Below, piece after piece: positions 31,592 through 43,865 of a DNA stretch of 64,000 nucleotides. Position 1 is the first letter of the stretch. Every line of letters starts with the position of its first letter. Position numbers and translations under genes: made by a program. The notes below the pieces were generated by a model. It did not search any database, was not told the DNA's origin, and worked only from the letters and a program-made list of their open reading frames with translations. The DNA is from Alligator mississippiensis (Eukaryota; Chordata; Crocodylia; Alligatoridae): the NCBI RefSeq assembly GCF_030867095.1, contig NC_081824.1, positions 352,134,203 to 352,198,202 of the forward strand. The letters are read 5' to 3'.

Positions 31592-31774
31592 CAGGGATCC
31601 TGGTTTTCTCTGTTAAAAAAAAAATCCCCAATTTTTGGGTTAAAAAAGTAACCCAAAATCTATATACATATATAGTGGTGCTTCATTCTGATCACAGAAA
31701 AATGTGGATTTTGGGTTACTTTTTATAACCCTCAAATGGGATTTTTTTTTTAACAGAGAAAACCAGGGTCCTTG
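31592..31774. mobile_element. Complete CAGGGATCC hAT MITE (183 bp)
   Basis: Ends CAGGGATCCTGGTTTTCTC and (reversed) CAAGGACCCTGGTTTTCTC, flanked by CACATGTG and CACATGAG, seven of eight bases alike. The 8-bp duplication and CAGGG end fit the hAT superfamily. The interior is a palindrome centred on TATATACATATATA. It is the reference copy for partial relatives at 13340, 26500, 45500 and 45708. Confidence 0.8.
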
Positions 31775-32183
31775 CACATGAGATCCCAGCTCAGGGTACA
31801 TCATAGGAAAGGACAGCACTGGGACACCTTACTATCAGAAGGAGGTTTTGAAAATGATAAAATTAATTTGAAACCATTGGAGGGAAAAGTCAAAATCCAC
31901 AGAATACATAAAAAGAAAGGAGAATGAGGACAAATCATTAATTTTTTTCAGGACAAAACTAAACCCCATCTGTGAATCAGCGGATCTACAGATCAGTCCT
32001 CCAGAAAAGAATCAATTAAAGATTGAAGATCAAAGATGAAGTAGCAGAAAAGACGCATTTACTCTGAAGCATGGTCAAAATAGAGGTATCAAAACACAGT
32101 TCAATAAAATTATAATTTATATGTCCATTCTTTGTGGTGTGCTCCATCTTTGTGCAATACATATGTATGTACATTGCTTAATA
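31775..32183. other. Intergenic sequence, nothing recognised
   Basis: No supported feature. Confidence 0.4.
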
Positions 32184-32535
32184 CCATGGGGTAGGGCTGT
32201 GCAAAGCTTTGGTAGCTGATTCGATTCGGAGGAGATTTGGCCTGATTCAGTGGCCGAATCTCCAAATCCGAATTGAATCGGGAGACCAATTAAAAGGTCT
32301 GAATCGAATTAGAAGCCTCTGAATCAGTTACGAGATTTGGAAGGCTTGCCATTTTTTTAATACGAGTTTTGCTTTCAACAGTTTGAGATGCACTTTCACA
32401 AAAACTCCTGCGCCTATCTCCTTGAAACCTGGCAGGCTTCATGCCCTCTGAAGGGGTCACTATCCCTGCTGTTTTCATCCGAATCTGCAAAAAATGACAA
32501 AGTTATAGGTCTTTTAGTGATTCGCCATTATAGTC

Positions 32536-34861
32536 TGTAACAGGGCAAGGAATACAGGCAACCCCCGCTTAGTGCTCTTAATTGGTTCTGGAAAAACTGA
32601 GCACTAAGCGAAATAGTGTTAAGCAAAACCATTTCCCAATAGGATTTAATGTAAATAAAGATAATTGGTTCCACACCACCCACTGGCCTAGAACCAGTGC
32701 TTCTGCAGCCCCACCCTGGGCCCTGCTGGCCTGGGCCGTGCACTCCTGCCAGCCCTGGCCAGGCCGCTCCCGGCAAGGCACCATGTAGGCTCTGCCAGGG
32801 AAGGCATCAGCTCCTCCTGGCTACATTGTTCCCCTACAGTGATGGCCCCTGCTGGCCATCAGTACACCTATGCATGGCCCCAACTGCCCCGCCCATGGGG
32901 CCTGAGTTGGGGACCCGCCCACCCAGGGATTTATGGCGACAAGGCAGCAGGGCTCTGGCGCGGGGGAAGCAGTGGGGCCACCCACCCGCCCACACCCTGC
33001 TTTGCCCAGCAGGGCTCCCTCCAGGGCACCCAGCGCTGGGATGAGCTGCCACTGCCAGATCGCTGCAGGCTCAGGATGGCATCCATACCCCGCGGGTGTG
33101 TGATCAGAGTGGCCCAGGCCCTGTATTCCTGCTGGCCCTGGCCTTAGGTCCCACACTTCTGCTGCCCCTCCAGCCCAGGCCTCACACTCATGACCCCCAC
33201 CCACCCCGTCTCGCTGCCGCCACCACTTCTCCCTGCCCACCGGCCGCTCCAGCACCATCTGCTGGAGCAGACACTGGACTCCTGCCACCCCACCCTGGGC
33301 CCCCACCGGCCTCCACTCATCACTTCACTCACTGCTACTGCTTCTTCCCACCCCTGTGCTGAGTGTTATAATAAAATGTGCTGAGCGCTGAGTGAAACCA
33401 GGTAGGTATTTTAAATGAGTGCTATAACAAAACCACGGTAAGTGAAACTGCATTAAGTGGGGGTTGCCTGTAGCCCTGTGCCGCAGGGCACCTCGGTGCT
33501 CTGCTCCTAGAGAGTGGAAACTGCCAGGGAGAGAGAGCCCTGGCAGGACATTAACGAGCACAGCTGCGGGTTGCCGGGGCAACTAATGTGAGTCAGCTGG
33601 CCAGAAGGGGGCAGGGCCTGGCCCTCATAAAGCCCAGGGCTGAGGCCAGGCTAGGAGTTCTCTGCCAGCGGCCAGGGAGGTAGGAGCTCCTGGAGCTAGA
33701 ATGCGAGCATTGCAAGAACCGCTCTAGCTGAGTGAAGGATGGCAGCTCTGAGAGGTTTGAGCACCATGGTTTAGCCAGATGACTTTGAGTTGAGTTATAG
33801 CCAGGAGGCTCGAGTTTGTTTGCTTCTGATATTACACCGGTGGTTTGGGTGAGGCTATAGGGGTTGGAGGAGGCCTCATAAAGGGCCCCACGGTGGTGTG
33901 GGGGCCCTAGCGCCAGTCAGGGTGCAGTATCCTCATAAAGGAGGGAACCCACCCAGTGGTATGGGAACCCCAGTGCCAGTGAGGGCGCAGCGCCAGTGAG
34001 GGTGCAGTGTTCTCAAGGGGGAACCCCAGTGGTATGGGAACCCTGGCGCCAGTGAGGGTGCAACTTGCAGGGTACGTAGACCCCAGCCCCAGAGAGGGGC
34101 GGCTTTGAGAAGCCCCAGCGTGGGCACAACGAGCCCTAGAGAGGGGGCAATATTATTAGGAAGACCAGTGTGGGCACGGGGAGCGTCTGAAGGGCTAGTG
34201 TGGCGATACCCTGCTCCGGGGTTTAGAGTGCTGCGGCTGCCCCCGGCGAGAGGGGGTAGTGGCACAGTGAGCCCTGGGAGAAGGGGGCAGCAGCGCGGTG
34301 GGCCTGAGAGTCAGGGGGCGTTACCGAGAAATCCCCAGAGTGGGCACAGATAGCCCCAGACGGGGGGCTGTATTTTAGAAGCCTGAGTTCGGGCAACACT
34401 ACAGAGAAGGCCCCAGAGAGGGGCAACGTTACAGGGAGGCCCCGAGTGGGCTCGGAGAGCCCAAGAGAGGGCAGTACAGCAGGGGAGGCCCCAGAGAGTG
34501 GGGCGAGAGTACATAGAGGAGGCCCGAGAGACGGGCCGTGTACATAGAGAGAGACATACCAGCGTCTATCCCATCAGCGAGGCTTGGGGCGTGGTATTAG
34601 GGGTTGGTAGGAGCCACGCATAGCCCATAAGGCTAGGGTGCCTGGGGAGCACCCATCATACCGGGAGACCCCCAGGGGGTCTGGGAACACACGGGGACAG
34701 AGGTCCCAGCTAACCGTGCCCAGGGAGTTGTAAGGCAGCCTCCCAACTTTATCTAACCAAAGACATGGCGGGCGAGAATTTGAGGGTGCCCTTGGGCCAA
34801 CTTGGCACAGTGAGGGGGCCGCAAGGAGATCACAGCCCTCCTGAAGGACCCCGCCATGACA
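32536..34861 (+). repeat. 5' LTR (about 1.4 kb without its insertion)
   Basis: Runs from TGTAACAGGGC to CGCCATGACA just before the primer site. TATA-like CATAAAGCCC lies near 33629. The part at about 33880-34545 is a degenerate GC-rich minisatellite of GCCAGTGAGGGTGCAG and CCCCAGAGAGGGGC units, a design shared with the solo LTR at 24071-25153. Confidence 0.65.
32555..33470. mobile_element. Tigger-like non-autonomous element (916 bp)
   Basis: The ends CAGGCAACCCCCGCTTAGTG and (reversed) CAGGCAACCCCCACTTAATG are almost identical inverted repeats, and TA stands on each side, as for pogo/Tigger elements. The interior is GC-rich and has no transposase. It interrupts the 5' LTR and is thus younger than it. 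Confidence 0.85.
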
Positions 34862-34862
34862 C

Positions 34863-34880
34863 TGGTGCATTGGCCGGGAA
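34863..34880 (+). other. Primer-binding site complementary to tRNA-Gly(GCC)
   Basis: TGGTGCATTGGCCGGGAA is the exact complement of the 18 last bases, CCA included, of a common vertebrate tRNA-Gly(GCC) as I recall it. It lies one base after the LTR end, where a minus-strand primer site is expected. Confidence 0.8.
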
Positions 34881-35066
34881 AACGGCCGTGCACGGGGAAG
34901 GAACCCATGTCCCTGAGAAGGGAGACGAACCTTAGGGCTATTTACAGATAGACAAGGCAGTGAGATTGAGGGGCTTGAGAAGGCAAGCCCAGATCAAAGG
35001 AGAGACTGCTTGTTAAAAGACACAAAAGAGAAGACGTTGGGTCTAGTCTAGGACGAGAGTAGAACC

Positions 35067-37450
35067 ATGGCTGGAATAGAGGACATGGAGAGCCTAAAGC
35101 AAGAGAATTTTACCTGGCTATTACGGGTAAGCGAATTAAAGGAAGACATTGCTCGGCTAGAGTGGGAGCTAGAAGTAGCCCAATCCCAGAAGGAGCAGGT
35201 GAGGGCAAAGGCCGCTGGATTGGAACAGTGGTTACAAGCAGGGAGAAGGGAAGGAGGTCCTAAAGGAATTAGGTGCCTGGTTGCAGCAGAGGCAGAGAGG
35301 ACTTGAGCACTAGAACGGCTCATGGCAGAAGCAGCCAAGAGGAGTAGATGGAGAGAAGAGAATCTGCAAGAGATGCAGAGGGAAATGTCAGCATGGAGGG
35401 CAAGATACGATGCACTCCATGAGCGAAACCTATTCCTGGAAAAGGAGTTAGAGACTGGGGAGAGAGAGAACAAGGAGTTACAGTCCCAATTGCAAAGTGT
35501 GGAGGTGGAAAAAGGACACCTGGAAGAACAGGTACGGTCCCTTGAAACCCACCTAGAGGTCAGCTCAGCTAGAGAGGCAGTGACCAATGCGGAAAGGAAG
35601 CAGTCGCAGCTGCAAAGGCTAACCCTAAGGCCGCAGATTCGAGCCTTAGAGGCAGAAAATAAAACATTACGGCAAGTAGTCAGACAGCTACAAAGGGCCA
35701 AGACTATGGAGAGTTAGAGGGTCCCGAAGTAACAAGTACAGCCACGCAAACAGAAGGAGGGCCAAAGACTCCAGTGGAGGATCTCAGGAAAGCTGTACAG
35801 GAGGACCTGGAGAATTGGCAAGAACGATGCTTACAGGCGGAATACCAGATCGACGAAATGCGAGAAAAGCTAATAGAGAGCTATGCCCAGGCAGAAAAGA
35901 CGGGGAAAGCGATAACACAAGAAATAGAGAAGGTGAGAGAATATATGGCCAGTCACGAGGCATTAGAATAACAGAAGCAGTCCCTTGAGACTGAGGTAAA
36001 AGCCAGAACACAGGAGTGTGCACAGTTGCAGGCCCAATGGCAAAGGGTAGAGAAGGAAAAGGGCCAACTGAGGGAAGAGATACAGTCCCTGAAGGCCCTA
36101 TTAAGAGAGAGCACAGCCAGGGAGCTAGCATGCTGAGAAAGGATTGAACAACAATCAGTACCGGCTGCTCAGATCCAGAGCAAGACACTGGCCATGATAA
36201 GCAGCCTGTTGGAGGAACATGCCTCCGTGATTAAGGCAGGGTGTGAGGAACACCTTAAGGAGTCTAAAAGCTTGAAAGAGGCTTTATTAGACACAGAAAG
36301 ACTGATTGAGACTGCACAGCCCCTGCTTCTAAAGGTCCTGAGAAATCAGGAACAGTCCAGTGTGGTGGGCTTAGAAATCCCTAAAGAAGAGGGGGAACCA
36401 GAGCAGCAGGAAAAGAATATAAAGATGGAGGCACTCTCCAGGATAGACTCCACAAGAATGAGAGAAGAGATCACATTCATAGTTATGGAGTGCCTGAATC
36501 GGAGATGGGGTCAATGGGTGAGCCAGTACGCTCACGAAATGAACTGCCTGAGGGAAAAACTGGAGAAAGTTGCTAGCGGGAGTGATGCTGGAAGATTCAC
36601 AGCACCAAAACAAGGGCAACTGAAAGAACCAGACCAGAGAACGGTGGCAACGGGACAAGGGAGTGAGCTGAGTCATAAGACAGAGGAGAGCAGTGATCCA
36701 AACAACCTTGTTCACACCTGGAAGACGGGTCAGACAAAACAGAAAGGCCAGGGGCCGGAGGTGGCTCAGATTTGGGCGTATAGCAGACAAGGTGCGGCTT
36801 CTATAGGGGAGAAGGCGATAGAATCCCCTGGTAAGAGAAGAGTCCAGAGGCCTGAAGAGGACCAGAGAAACCGGAACCCCAAGGAAGCTAAGGGGGGAGG
36901 AGAGGTGCATCCCAAGCTCTACCCTAGAGCGGAGCTACCCAGCTCAGTGCAGCAGAAGGGACCATGTCAAACCCAGATGGCAGGTCCAACTAAAAAGGTA
37001 GAAGGTCCATCTATGACTAAAGTAGCTCAGTGGGAGACAAGACAAAGGGGAGAAAGACGACCATATGTTTATATTAATAATCTCCCACGGCAAGTCGGAT
37101 GGTGGACCCTAAGGAAAATAGTAGAAACCAGAGTCAGAGGGGTAGCATGGGTAAAAATACATACAGGGCCCAGTGGAAGATCGACTGGTCAGGGAAAAAT
37201 AGAATTTTGGAGGGAGGAAGATGCCCGACGTGCACTTAGGATGCAGTGGGAGCTTTGAGGAAAGCTCCGCAATTGGCAAGCAGCCAAGGAAAGAAGGGAC
37301 TTATTGCAGAGGACACCAAAAAGGAGACCTGGGATGCAGATGGGGGGGAAAAGGAACAAGACACCCCAAATAGCAGAAAGCAGCTCTCCCAAGAAGAGAG
37401 AGGACGTTTCGTCTCCGCAGTAATGAGGCAGTGGAAAAGGAAGAGAGAGG
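35067..37450 (+). pseudogene. Gag-like coiled-coil protein region of the LTR fossil
   Basis: The coding region of the LTR element is broken in roughly four places but remains mostly open. The first half (about 35.07-36.2 kb) has heptad-rich sequence full of Glu, Gln, Leu and Arg, such as ENKELQSQLQSVEVEKGHLE, typical of long coiled coils. The middle is Lys/Glu/Gln/Pro-rich and disordered. Near its end (about 37.05-37.25 kb) a compact segment with VYINNLP, then GKIEFWREEDARRAL, resembles the RNP2 and RNP1 strands of an RNA-recognition motif. I see no CCHC knuckle and no capsid signature. Coiled coil plus RRM is the layout of LINE-1 ORF1p; finding it between an LTR and a 3' end is unusual. The RRM reading is inference. 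Confidence 0.55.
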
Positions 37451-37772
37451 CCTAGTTAGCCATCCCTGGTAGGGTGCTAATGTGGGGGGACTACCTTTGG
37501 CAGGGTAATTCCCGAAAAATCCCGCACTGTGCACCCTGGGGAAAAGGCAAGGAGGGGGCGCCTTAAAACCTTCGCCACTTGTATGAAAAACGCCGGGTGC
37601 CGGAAGAAAGGCCAAGAAGAACTACCGAGTCCAACTGAATCTGAAGAGTATGGAATGAAGATAACCACGGCGGCCAGCAAAACAAAGAGGTGAGAGAGGG
37701 GAGATACTTACTGGGTTAATCCTCAGGTTGAGAGATGATTCCATGGAGGAAAAATCTGCTGACACCTACAAA

Positions 37773-37988
37773 CAGGGCTGTCCTGGGGGGGGGGGGGGGG
37801 ACAAATTGGGGTGACTGCCTTGGGCCCCACACTTTGGGGGCCCCTACAGACAGTGCTGTACAGGCCCCGCCACGGCCGCCACCTCCGTCATGGCTGCTGT
37901 GCCACCCCACCCCGCTCCAGCCACTCGCCACCCCCTGACCCCGCATGGACTATGCCCTGGGCCCTGCCTACCCCTAGGGACAGCTCTA
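37773..37988. mobile_element. hAT MITE (216 bp)
   Basis: Ends CAGGGCTGTCC and (reversed) TAGAGCTGTCC; flanks CCTACAAA and CCTACAAG match at seven of eight. It starts with a run of about 15 G and is GC-rich. It interrupts the 3' part of the LTR fossil. Confidence 0.8.
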
Positions 37989-38417
37989 CCTACAAGGGAA
38001 AGAGAGAGAGAGACTGGAGATGAGCTGACAGGCTCAGGCGAGTGGGCTGGACTGTGGTGAAGGGAGAAGGAAGACCATGTGCTGTGATAATGGCTGGGGT
38101 TGCCCAGACCCTGCTGGGAATTCACTAATAAGCCAATTTACTTTTATCCTGCTTGTGGGGTGATTTACTACATCCTTTCTGATTGGGGAATTAACTTCTT
38201 ATTCTTCCATTATATCAAGGCATGGCAGGCGAGTCCCAGGGAGAGAGATTTTGTTAGTCAACCCCATCTGGCCACATAGTCAATGGCCAAATTTCTGAAT
38301 CTGAACTGGCTGAATCTTAAGGGACAATGATTCAAATAACTGAATCGAATCACTGTTCCTCCAAATTGGCCAAATCTGAAGTAAATACTTGCTGCTTCGC
38401 ACACGCCTACCATGGGG

Positions 38418-39447
38418 ATCCAGTACCAGGAGAGAGCATCTAAGTACTTCAATGCACATAATAAATACTGAAAATAATCATGATTAAAACATTCAAGAAC
38501 TACTGAACAAGTTTTGATGCAGTAGGACCTCTATCAAAATCTTTACCTTGAAGTGCAGATAAATTAATTATCTGGGCTGGCTATTAGTTTCATTATAGTC
38601 ATCCTATTTTACTTTGCCATGTATCCTTCTGAATGAGATATTTCCTCTTCAAAAAACATAAAATATAATAAAATCAGCAATGTAATATTGGCTTCCTAAT
38701 AGGACTGTCCATATGCCAAGAAAATACTATGGAAGTTCTACCTTGCCAAAAATTTGGAGTGGATTTCAGCATGAAAGCAGGTAAATTACAAGAAAATAAT
38801 ATCAGGAGCAGTCTTCTAAAGAGATGAATAAACAGCTAAACTGACAAAATAAACATGCTATAGACATTAAAATACCTGTGATACAGGAAGATTGGAGTAG
38901 GTCTAAGATAACCATCTTTAAAAAGGAGTTATGGGTAATGTCAAGGAGTACAAACCAACGAGGCAAATCCAGAGGGGATGCAGTGGGGAAAGAATCAGTG
39001 GCAGGTGGGGGAGAGGGGTACGGAGAGTGGAGGGGAAAAAGGTGATTCTTACATGATTTGAGGACTTAAAAAAGTCCCCAAAGGCTCCCACAATGAAATC
39101 TGCCTGAACTGGCAGGTGGGCAGGGAGAGGAGGCTGGGGGGGCAGGGGAGGCAGGGTGCAGTTACCCCTGCAGTGTGGGTGGCTGCTCTCCCAGATCCTG
39201 GATCTGCTCCTGGCTAAATTAACAACAGGACACCAACAAAACCGTGTCATTCATCAACATCTTTCTTCATACATTATCTCCCCATTTCCTCTGCCCTTTT
39301 CTGTTTTAGTGTCTCTTAAGTCACAAGCCTTCTGGAGAACATAATGGCCTTTGTACAATGCCCAACACAATGGGCCCTAAAACCTCAGGGTTAAGTAGCA
39401 GTGAAAGAATAGGCAATAAAAATTATTAAATTGCAATAGCAAAGCAT
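38418..39447. other. Intergenic sequence, nothing recognised
   Basis: No supported gene or repeat end; GC-richer patch near 38960-39200. Confidence 0.4.
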
Positions 39448-39600
39448 ATTCAAGGGATCACATCCTTGGAAATTTTTAAGAGCAGTTTGGACAGATACTT
39501 GACTGGTATGTTTAGTCAGGGATGATCCTGCCTTGAGCAGGGGGGCTGGACTAGATGACCACAAGAGGTCTCTTGCCCTATTTTCCTATGATTCTATGAT
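39448..39600 (+). mobile_element. CR1 3'-end fragment
   Basis: Sense-strand CR1 tail: GGATGATCCTGCCTTGAGCA, then GGGCTGGACTAGATGACC and the CTATGATTCTATGATT end. Severely 5'-truncated. Confidence 0.85.
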
Positions 39601-40963
39601 TGCCACAGGATTGAAATGGAAAAAGTATGCATTTTTCTACCCTGTTTGAATTCTTTCGAAACATTAAAGAAGTAAGCAGGCTCATAGGAAAGCAATTTAT
39701 ATTTTCAAATACGTCTGTTACTAAGTGTCTAATGACAAGCTCTTCGGCCACTGCTGTGAGCATAGTTAAGTCCTACATTCTGTAACAATATTTGGAATAA
39801 TTTTTTAAAAATGCTGAAGAATTCAGCATGTGTCCTCAGCCAAACACCTGATAGATCATTTGCTCTCCCTCTGCTCTGCTTGGACCTGTACTTCATTTTC
39901 CTCAAAAGAGTAATTGTCCTATTTACAACAGAAAGCAAAAGCCGGATGTCAAATTAGCCGGGAGCACAACAGATCAGTCAAGGTGCTGGAAGAGTAAACT
40001 CCTAAGCTAGACACAAGCCTTTTCCTTTCCTGGAATTTATTTTGAAAGATTTGCTTCTGAGCTGGGCTGTCTGGTTGATGTTGTGGGAGGGTAAAGTATA
40101 GGGAGAAGAAGCCAAGCTACACCAGGGATATGAGGAAAAAAAGGGTCTCAGAAATAACAATGAATTAACTTTACATCAATATGTATTATCAGCTATTAGC
40201 CATAGCTGTGCTTAGGTGGGACTTTGCAATGAGGAATGAAGATCATTTCATGACAATTAAGTCTGACATGAAACATAAGGAAGAATTCATCCCTATCCTT
40301 CCACAGAGTACAGAGCTGCAAATATTTATTTGCTGATTTCTCTATGGTGCTGTGAAAACAACCACTAGGGCCTGTTATAAACTACATTTAAAGCAGTAAG
40401 GCACATAAAGTAGAAATAAGCAGCTAATGATTGTTATGAGACTAGGTTAGTAGTGTGCACACTATTACTAACCCAGATTTACTCTAAAAGTTTGATGAAT
40501 AGAAGTGAAAAATATCACAAAAATTTAAGGCACTCAAAAACTATAAGGATTTAGAACTGCCAAGAGGACCTAACAAAATGTACCTGGTCCTGTCCACCTA
40601 CTCTAGATATATTTATATAAATGTACCTAGAGGCTATGTGACAACAGCATATAAAAAAACTAATAAACTAATAAAAATATCTAATTGGACAACCCATTGG
40701 TAAATGAAATTTGACTTTAAGAAGTGAAAGACAATTTATGCGGGAAGAAAAAAATTAAAATAAATAATAGCATCAAAATGGAACAGAACTAGGAGCCTTA
40801 GTGGGCACACTAGGTATCTTAATAAGTCTGTACAATGTGAAGTAGCAGTCAAAAACCAGATGAAAATGTTAGGTAAGGCTGCAGTAAAGAGATACAGCAG
40901 AAGGGAAAATATTACAATAGAACTACATCAGTCTGTGGGTAAAATCCTGGACCCTGGAGAGTA
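39601..40963. other. Intergenic AT-rich sequence
   Basis: No supported feature. Confidence 0.4.
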
Positions 40964-43345
40964 ATAGTTTCATAGTCAGTAGGGACATAAGCAGGTCATC
41001 AAGTCCGACCCCCTGCCATGGGCAGGAAAGAATGCTGGGGTCAAACGACCCCTGCTAGGTGATTGTCTAGCCTCCTTTTGAAGATCCCCAGGTACAGGAT
41101 CTTCAAAGCGAGCACCACTTCCCTAGGAAGTTGGTTTCAGCTCCTAGCCACCCTGACTGTGAAGTAGTGCCTCCTGATGTCTAGCCTGAACCTACTCTCA
41201 GTCAGCTTATGGCCGTTATTCCTTGTAACTCCCGACAGTGCTTGGGGGGAACAGGGACTCTCCCATTGCCTGCTGGTCCCCCTTGGCAAGTTTGTAGGTG
41301 ACCAACAGATTCCCTCTCAGCCTTTTGTGGAGGCTGAACAGGTTCAGGTCCCGTAGTCTCTCCTCTTAAGGCCTACCCTGCTGCCCTTGATCATGTGAGT
41401 GGCCCTCCTCTGGATCCTCTCTATGTTATCCACATCCCTCCTGAAGTGCAGCACCCAGAACTGGACACAGTACTCCAACTGTGGCCTGACCAATGTCGCA
41501 TAGAGGGGGAGGATCACCTCCTTGGACCTGCTCATGATGCATCTATGGACGCATGACAAGGTGTGGTTAGCCTTCCTGATTGCGTCCCCACATGGGCGGC
41601 CCATGTTCATCTTGGAATCAATAGTGACGCCAAGATCCTTCTCTGCCTCTGTGCTGACAAGAAGGGAGCTCCCCAGCCTGTAGGTATGCTGCTGGTTTTT
41701 CCTCCCAAGGTGCAATACCTTGCACTTGTCTGTATTGATACCCATCCTATTCTCATCCGCCCACCCCTGTAACCTGTCCAGATCTAGTTGTAGCCTGTCC
41801 CTCTCTTCTAGCGTGCTCACTTCTTCTCACATCTTAGTGTCATCTGCAAACTTAAACAAGGTGCTTTTCACCCCCTTGTCCAAGTCACCAATGAAGATGT
41901 TGAACAGTGGGGGCCCGAGGACCGAGCCCTGGGGAACCCCACTGCCCACGTCCCTTCAGGTCGAAAATGACCCATCCACCACCACTCTCTGGGTGCGGCC
42001 CTCCAGTCAATTTGTGACCCATTTGACTGTGTAGGCATCGACACCAGTCGCCTAATTTTTTAATGAGGATGGGGTGAGAGACAGTGTTGAAGGCCTTCCT
42101 AAAGTCCAGAAAGACTACGTCCACCATGACACCTGCGTCCAGGGCTTTTGTGACCTGGTCGTAGAAGGCAACCAGGTTGGTCTGACAGGACCTGCCTCTA
42201 ATGAACCCATGTTGATTGACTCTAAGCATGATCTCCCCTGCTGGTCCCTTGCAGATGTGCTCCTGGATAATTTTCTCAAAGAGCTTCCCCAGGACTGAGG
42301 TAAGACTAATGGGCCTATAGTTTCCTGGGTCCTCTTTCCTCCCTTTTTTGAAAATGGGGACCACATTGGCCCTTTTCCAGTCCTCTGGCACCTCGCCAGA
42401 GCACCATGAATGCTCATAAAGCCATGCCAGGGGTCCCGCACTGACCTCTGCTAATTCCCTCAGCACTCTGGGGTGAAGATCGTCAGGACCTGCTGATTTA
42501 AACATGTCTAGTCTCTCCAGAAGTTCCCTGACTAGGTCCTCACAGACCCTGGGCCTGGCTGCACCTCCCCTGGGTCCGTCCAGATTCCCAGTGGGGGTGG
42601 GGATGTCCCTGTCCCTGTTCAGAAAAATGGAAGAAAAGAAACTGTTAAAGACATTAGCTTTGTTGCCTGGTGCTACCACCAGATTACCACGCAAATCCTG
42701 CAGAGGCCACACATTACATGGTACCTTCTTTTTTACCACGTATTTAAAAAAGGACTTCTTGTTATCCTTGATCACGGTCGCTAGTCCCAGTTCCATCTCT
42801 GCCTTAGCCTTCCTAACAGTCCCTCTACAATCTCGAGCAATAGAGAGGGGCCCCTCCTTGGTGAGGGCCCCTCCCTTCCATTGGGTGTATGCCTCCTTTT
42901 TGGCTTCGAGGTGTTCCTGGATGCTTTTGCTGAGCCATGGGGGCTTCTGAGCGCTCTTGCCCCCTTTGATCCTCATGGGGATTGTCACCCTTTGGGCTTG
43001 GAGGATTGTCTCCTTTAGGAATGACCACTTCTCTTGGACTCCCAACTCCTCTCCCCTCTGGGACCTCAGTGCCACCCTGACTAGTCTCCTTACCTCATTG
43101 AAATCCACCCTCCTGAAGTCCAGGACTGCTGCCTTGCTGCAGGCCTTTGACACCCTGCGCTGGATGGTGAATTCCAGTAGGCGATGATCGCTATCGCCCA
43201 GATGGTTGAGCACCTGCAGTCCCCTCACCAGGACATCGTCTGTGGCCAGGGCCATGTCCAACACGGCACTTCCCCTGGTGGGACTGTGCACTTCCTGGGT
43301 TAGATGGAGGTCCTGTAATTCAGCTAGAAACTGGCTAGGAGTCAA
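40964..43345 (-). mobile_element. CR1 LINE, 5'-truncated, with a long intact ORF2 stretch
   Basis: A minus-strand copy with its 3' tail at 40964-41200 (TTCATAGTCAGTAGGGACAT on the plus strand). One uninterrupted frame of 497 codons (41885-43378) covers the endonuclease C-terminus (LGDSDHRLLEFT), the linker and the RT up to FLDFRKAFNTVSH. The rest of RT (41344-41820) is in another frame; a frameshift lies after 42050 and a stop follows the FADDTKM motif near 41835. The copy is 5'-truncated within the endonuclease. Fewer breaks than in the other CR1 copies suggest it is younger. Confidence 0.88.
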
Positions 43346-43427
43346 TAGCAAATGTTTAATTGACTTTAAGGGAGCCAATAATATTTCCCCCTTCTTTATT
43401 CACCATAATTTTGTTAAAAAATTTCCT

Positions 43428-43493
43428 GCTTTGAGCAAGGGCTTGGACTAGATGACTGCCTGAGGTTCTTTTCAACCCTAATTTTCTATGATT
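43428..43493 (+). mobile_element. CR1 3'-end scrap
   Basis: GAGCAAGGGCTTGGACTAGA, then TTCAACCCTAATTTTCTATG, the sense CR1 terminus, next to but opposite to the larger CR1. Confidence 0.8.
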
Positions 43494-43865
43494 CTGACTC
43501 CTTTATATCAAGAAGGACATGGAAGAAATGGAAAAGATGGATTAGAAACTTTTGGAATGTCTCCATATAGAGACAAACATAAACTGTACATCCTAGGTAA
43601 ACAGTAGGAAGAAATAAGCTGAAGTATACTGTAAAAATGATGGCTTATTTAAATACAGTATGTTTGTAGTCTGCACAATGCCAAATGGTGCAGATTTTAA
43701 ATACATGTGACTTAAGGGCAAGGTGAATCAATTGATTAAGATGCCATTGGGAGACATTCTGTTGAAGTGATGTGTGTCTATTTCTTTCCCTCTTTTCAGG
43801 TCACTGACTGTAGGTCAGGTCAGGTTCACCTGCTACCATAATTTTCAGTACACAGTACTACCTAC

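Larger units (their letters stand above)
32536..38254 (+). mobile_element. LTR retroelement fossil with tRNA-Gly primer site
   Basis: A broken LTR element inside the split hAT copy. TAGTC stands just before its start (TGTAACAGGGC) and just after its end, a 5-bp target duplication. Parts: a long 5' LTR (32536-34861, holding a Tigger-like insertion), a primer-binding site (34863-34880), a leader, a coiled-coil gag-like coding region (about 35067-37450) and a short 3' part holding a hAT MITE. The 3' LTR is not recognisable as a full copy of the 5' LTR; only the stretch around CATGGCAGGCGAG resembles it. No protease, reverse transcriptase or integrase was found. Either it is non-autonomous or it lost pol. 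Family not named; the LTR ends and 5-bp duplication fit Gypsy- or ERV-like elements. Confidence 0.7.
32192..38409. mobile_element. hAT-type element split in two by an LTR element
   Basis: The left half (32192-32535) opens TAGGGCTGTGCAAAGC; the right half (about 38255-38409) closes, read in reverse, TAGGCGTGTGCGAAGC. Exact 8-bp duplications CCATGGGG flank the whole (32184-32191 and 38410-38417). Without the insert it is about 0.5 kb and has repeated GATTCGATTC/GAATCGAATC phrases. The ends match the element at 43866-44452. It has no coding capacity. Confidence 0.85.

Noticed and set aside
32821-33306. 161-codon minus-strand frame in GC-rich sequence
   Set aside because: It lies wholly inside the Tigger-like non-autonomous element and has biased composition without transposase motifs.
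33880-34545. GC-rich repeats as a CpG-island promoter
   Set aside because: They are tandem minisatellite units within an LTR; a similar array occurs in the solo LTR at 24071.
35048-35701. 217-codon minus-strand open frame rich in Ser and Cys
   Set aside because: It is the complement of the coiled-coil region of the LTR fossil; the plus strand explains the openness.
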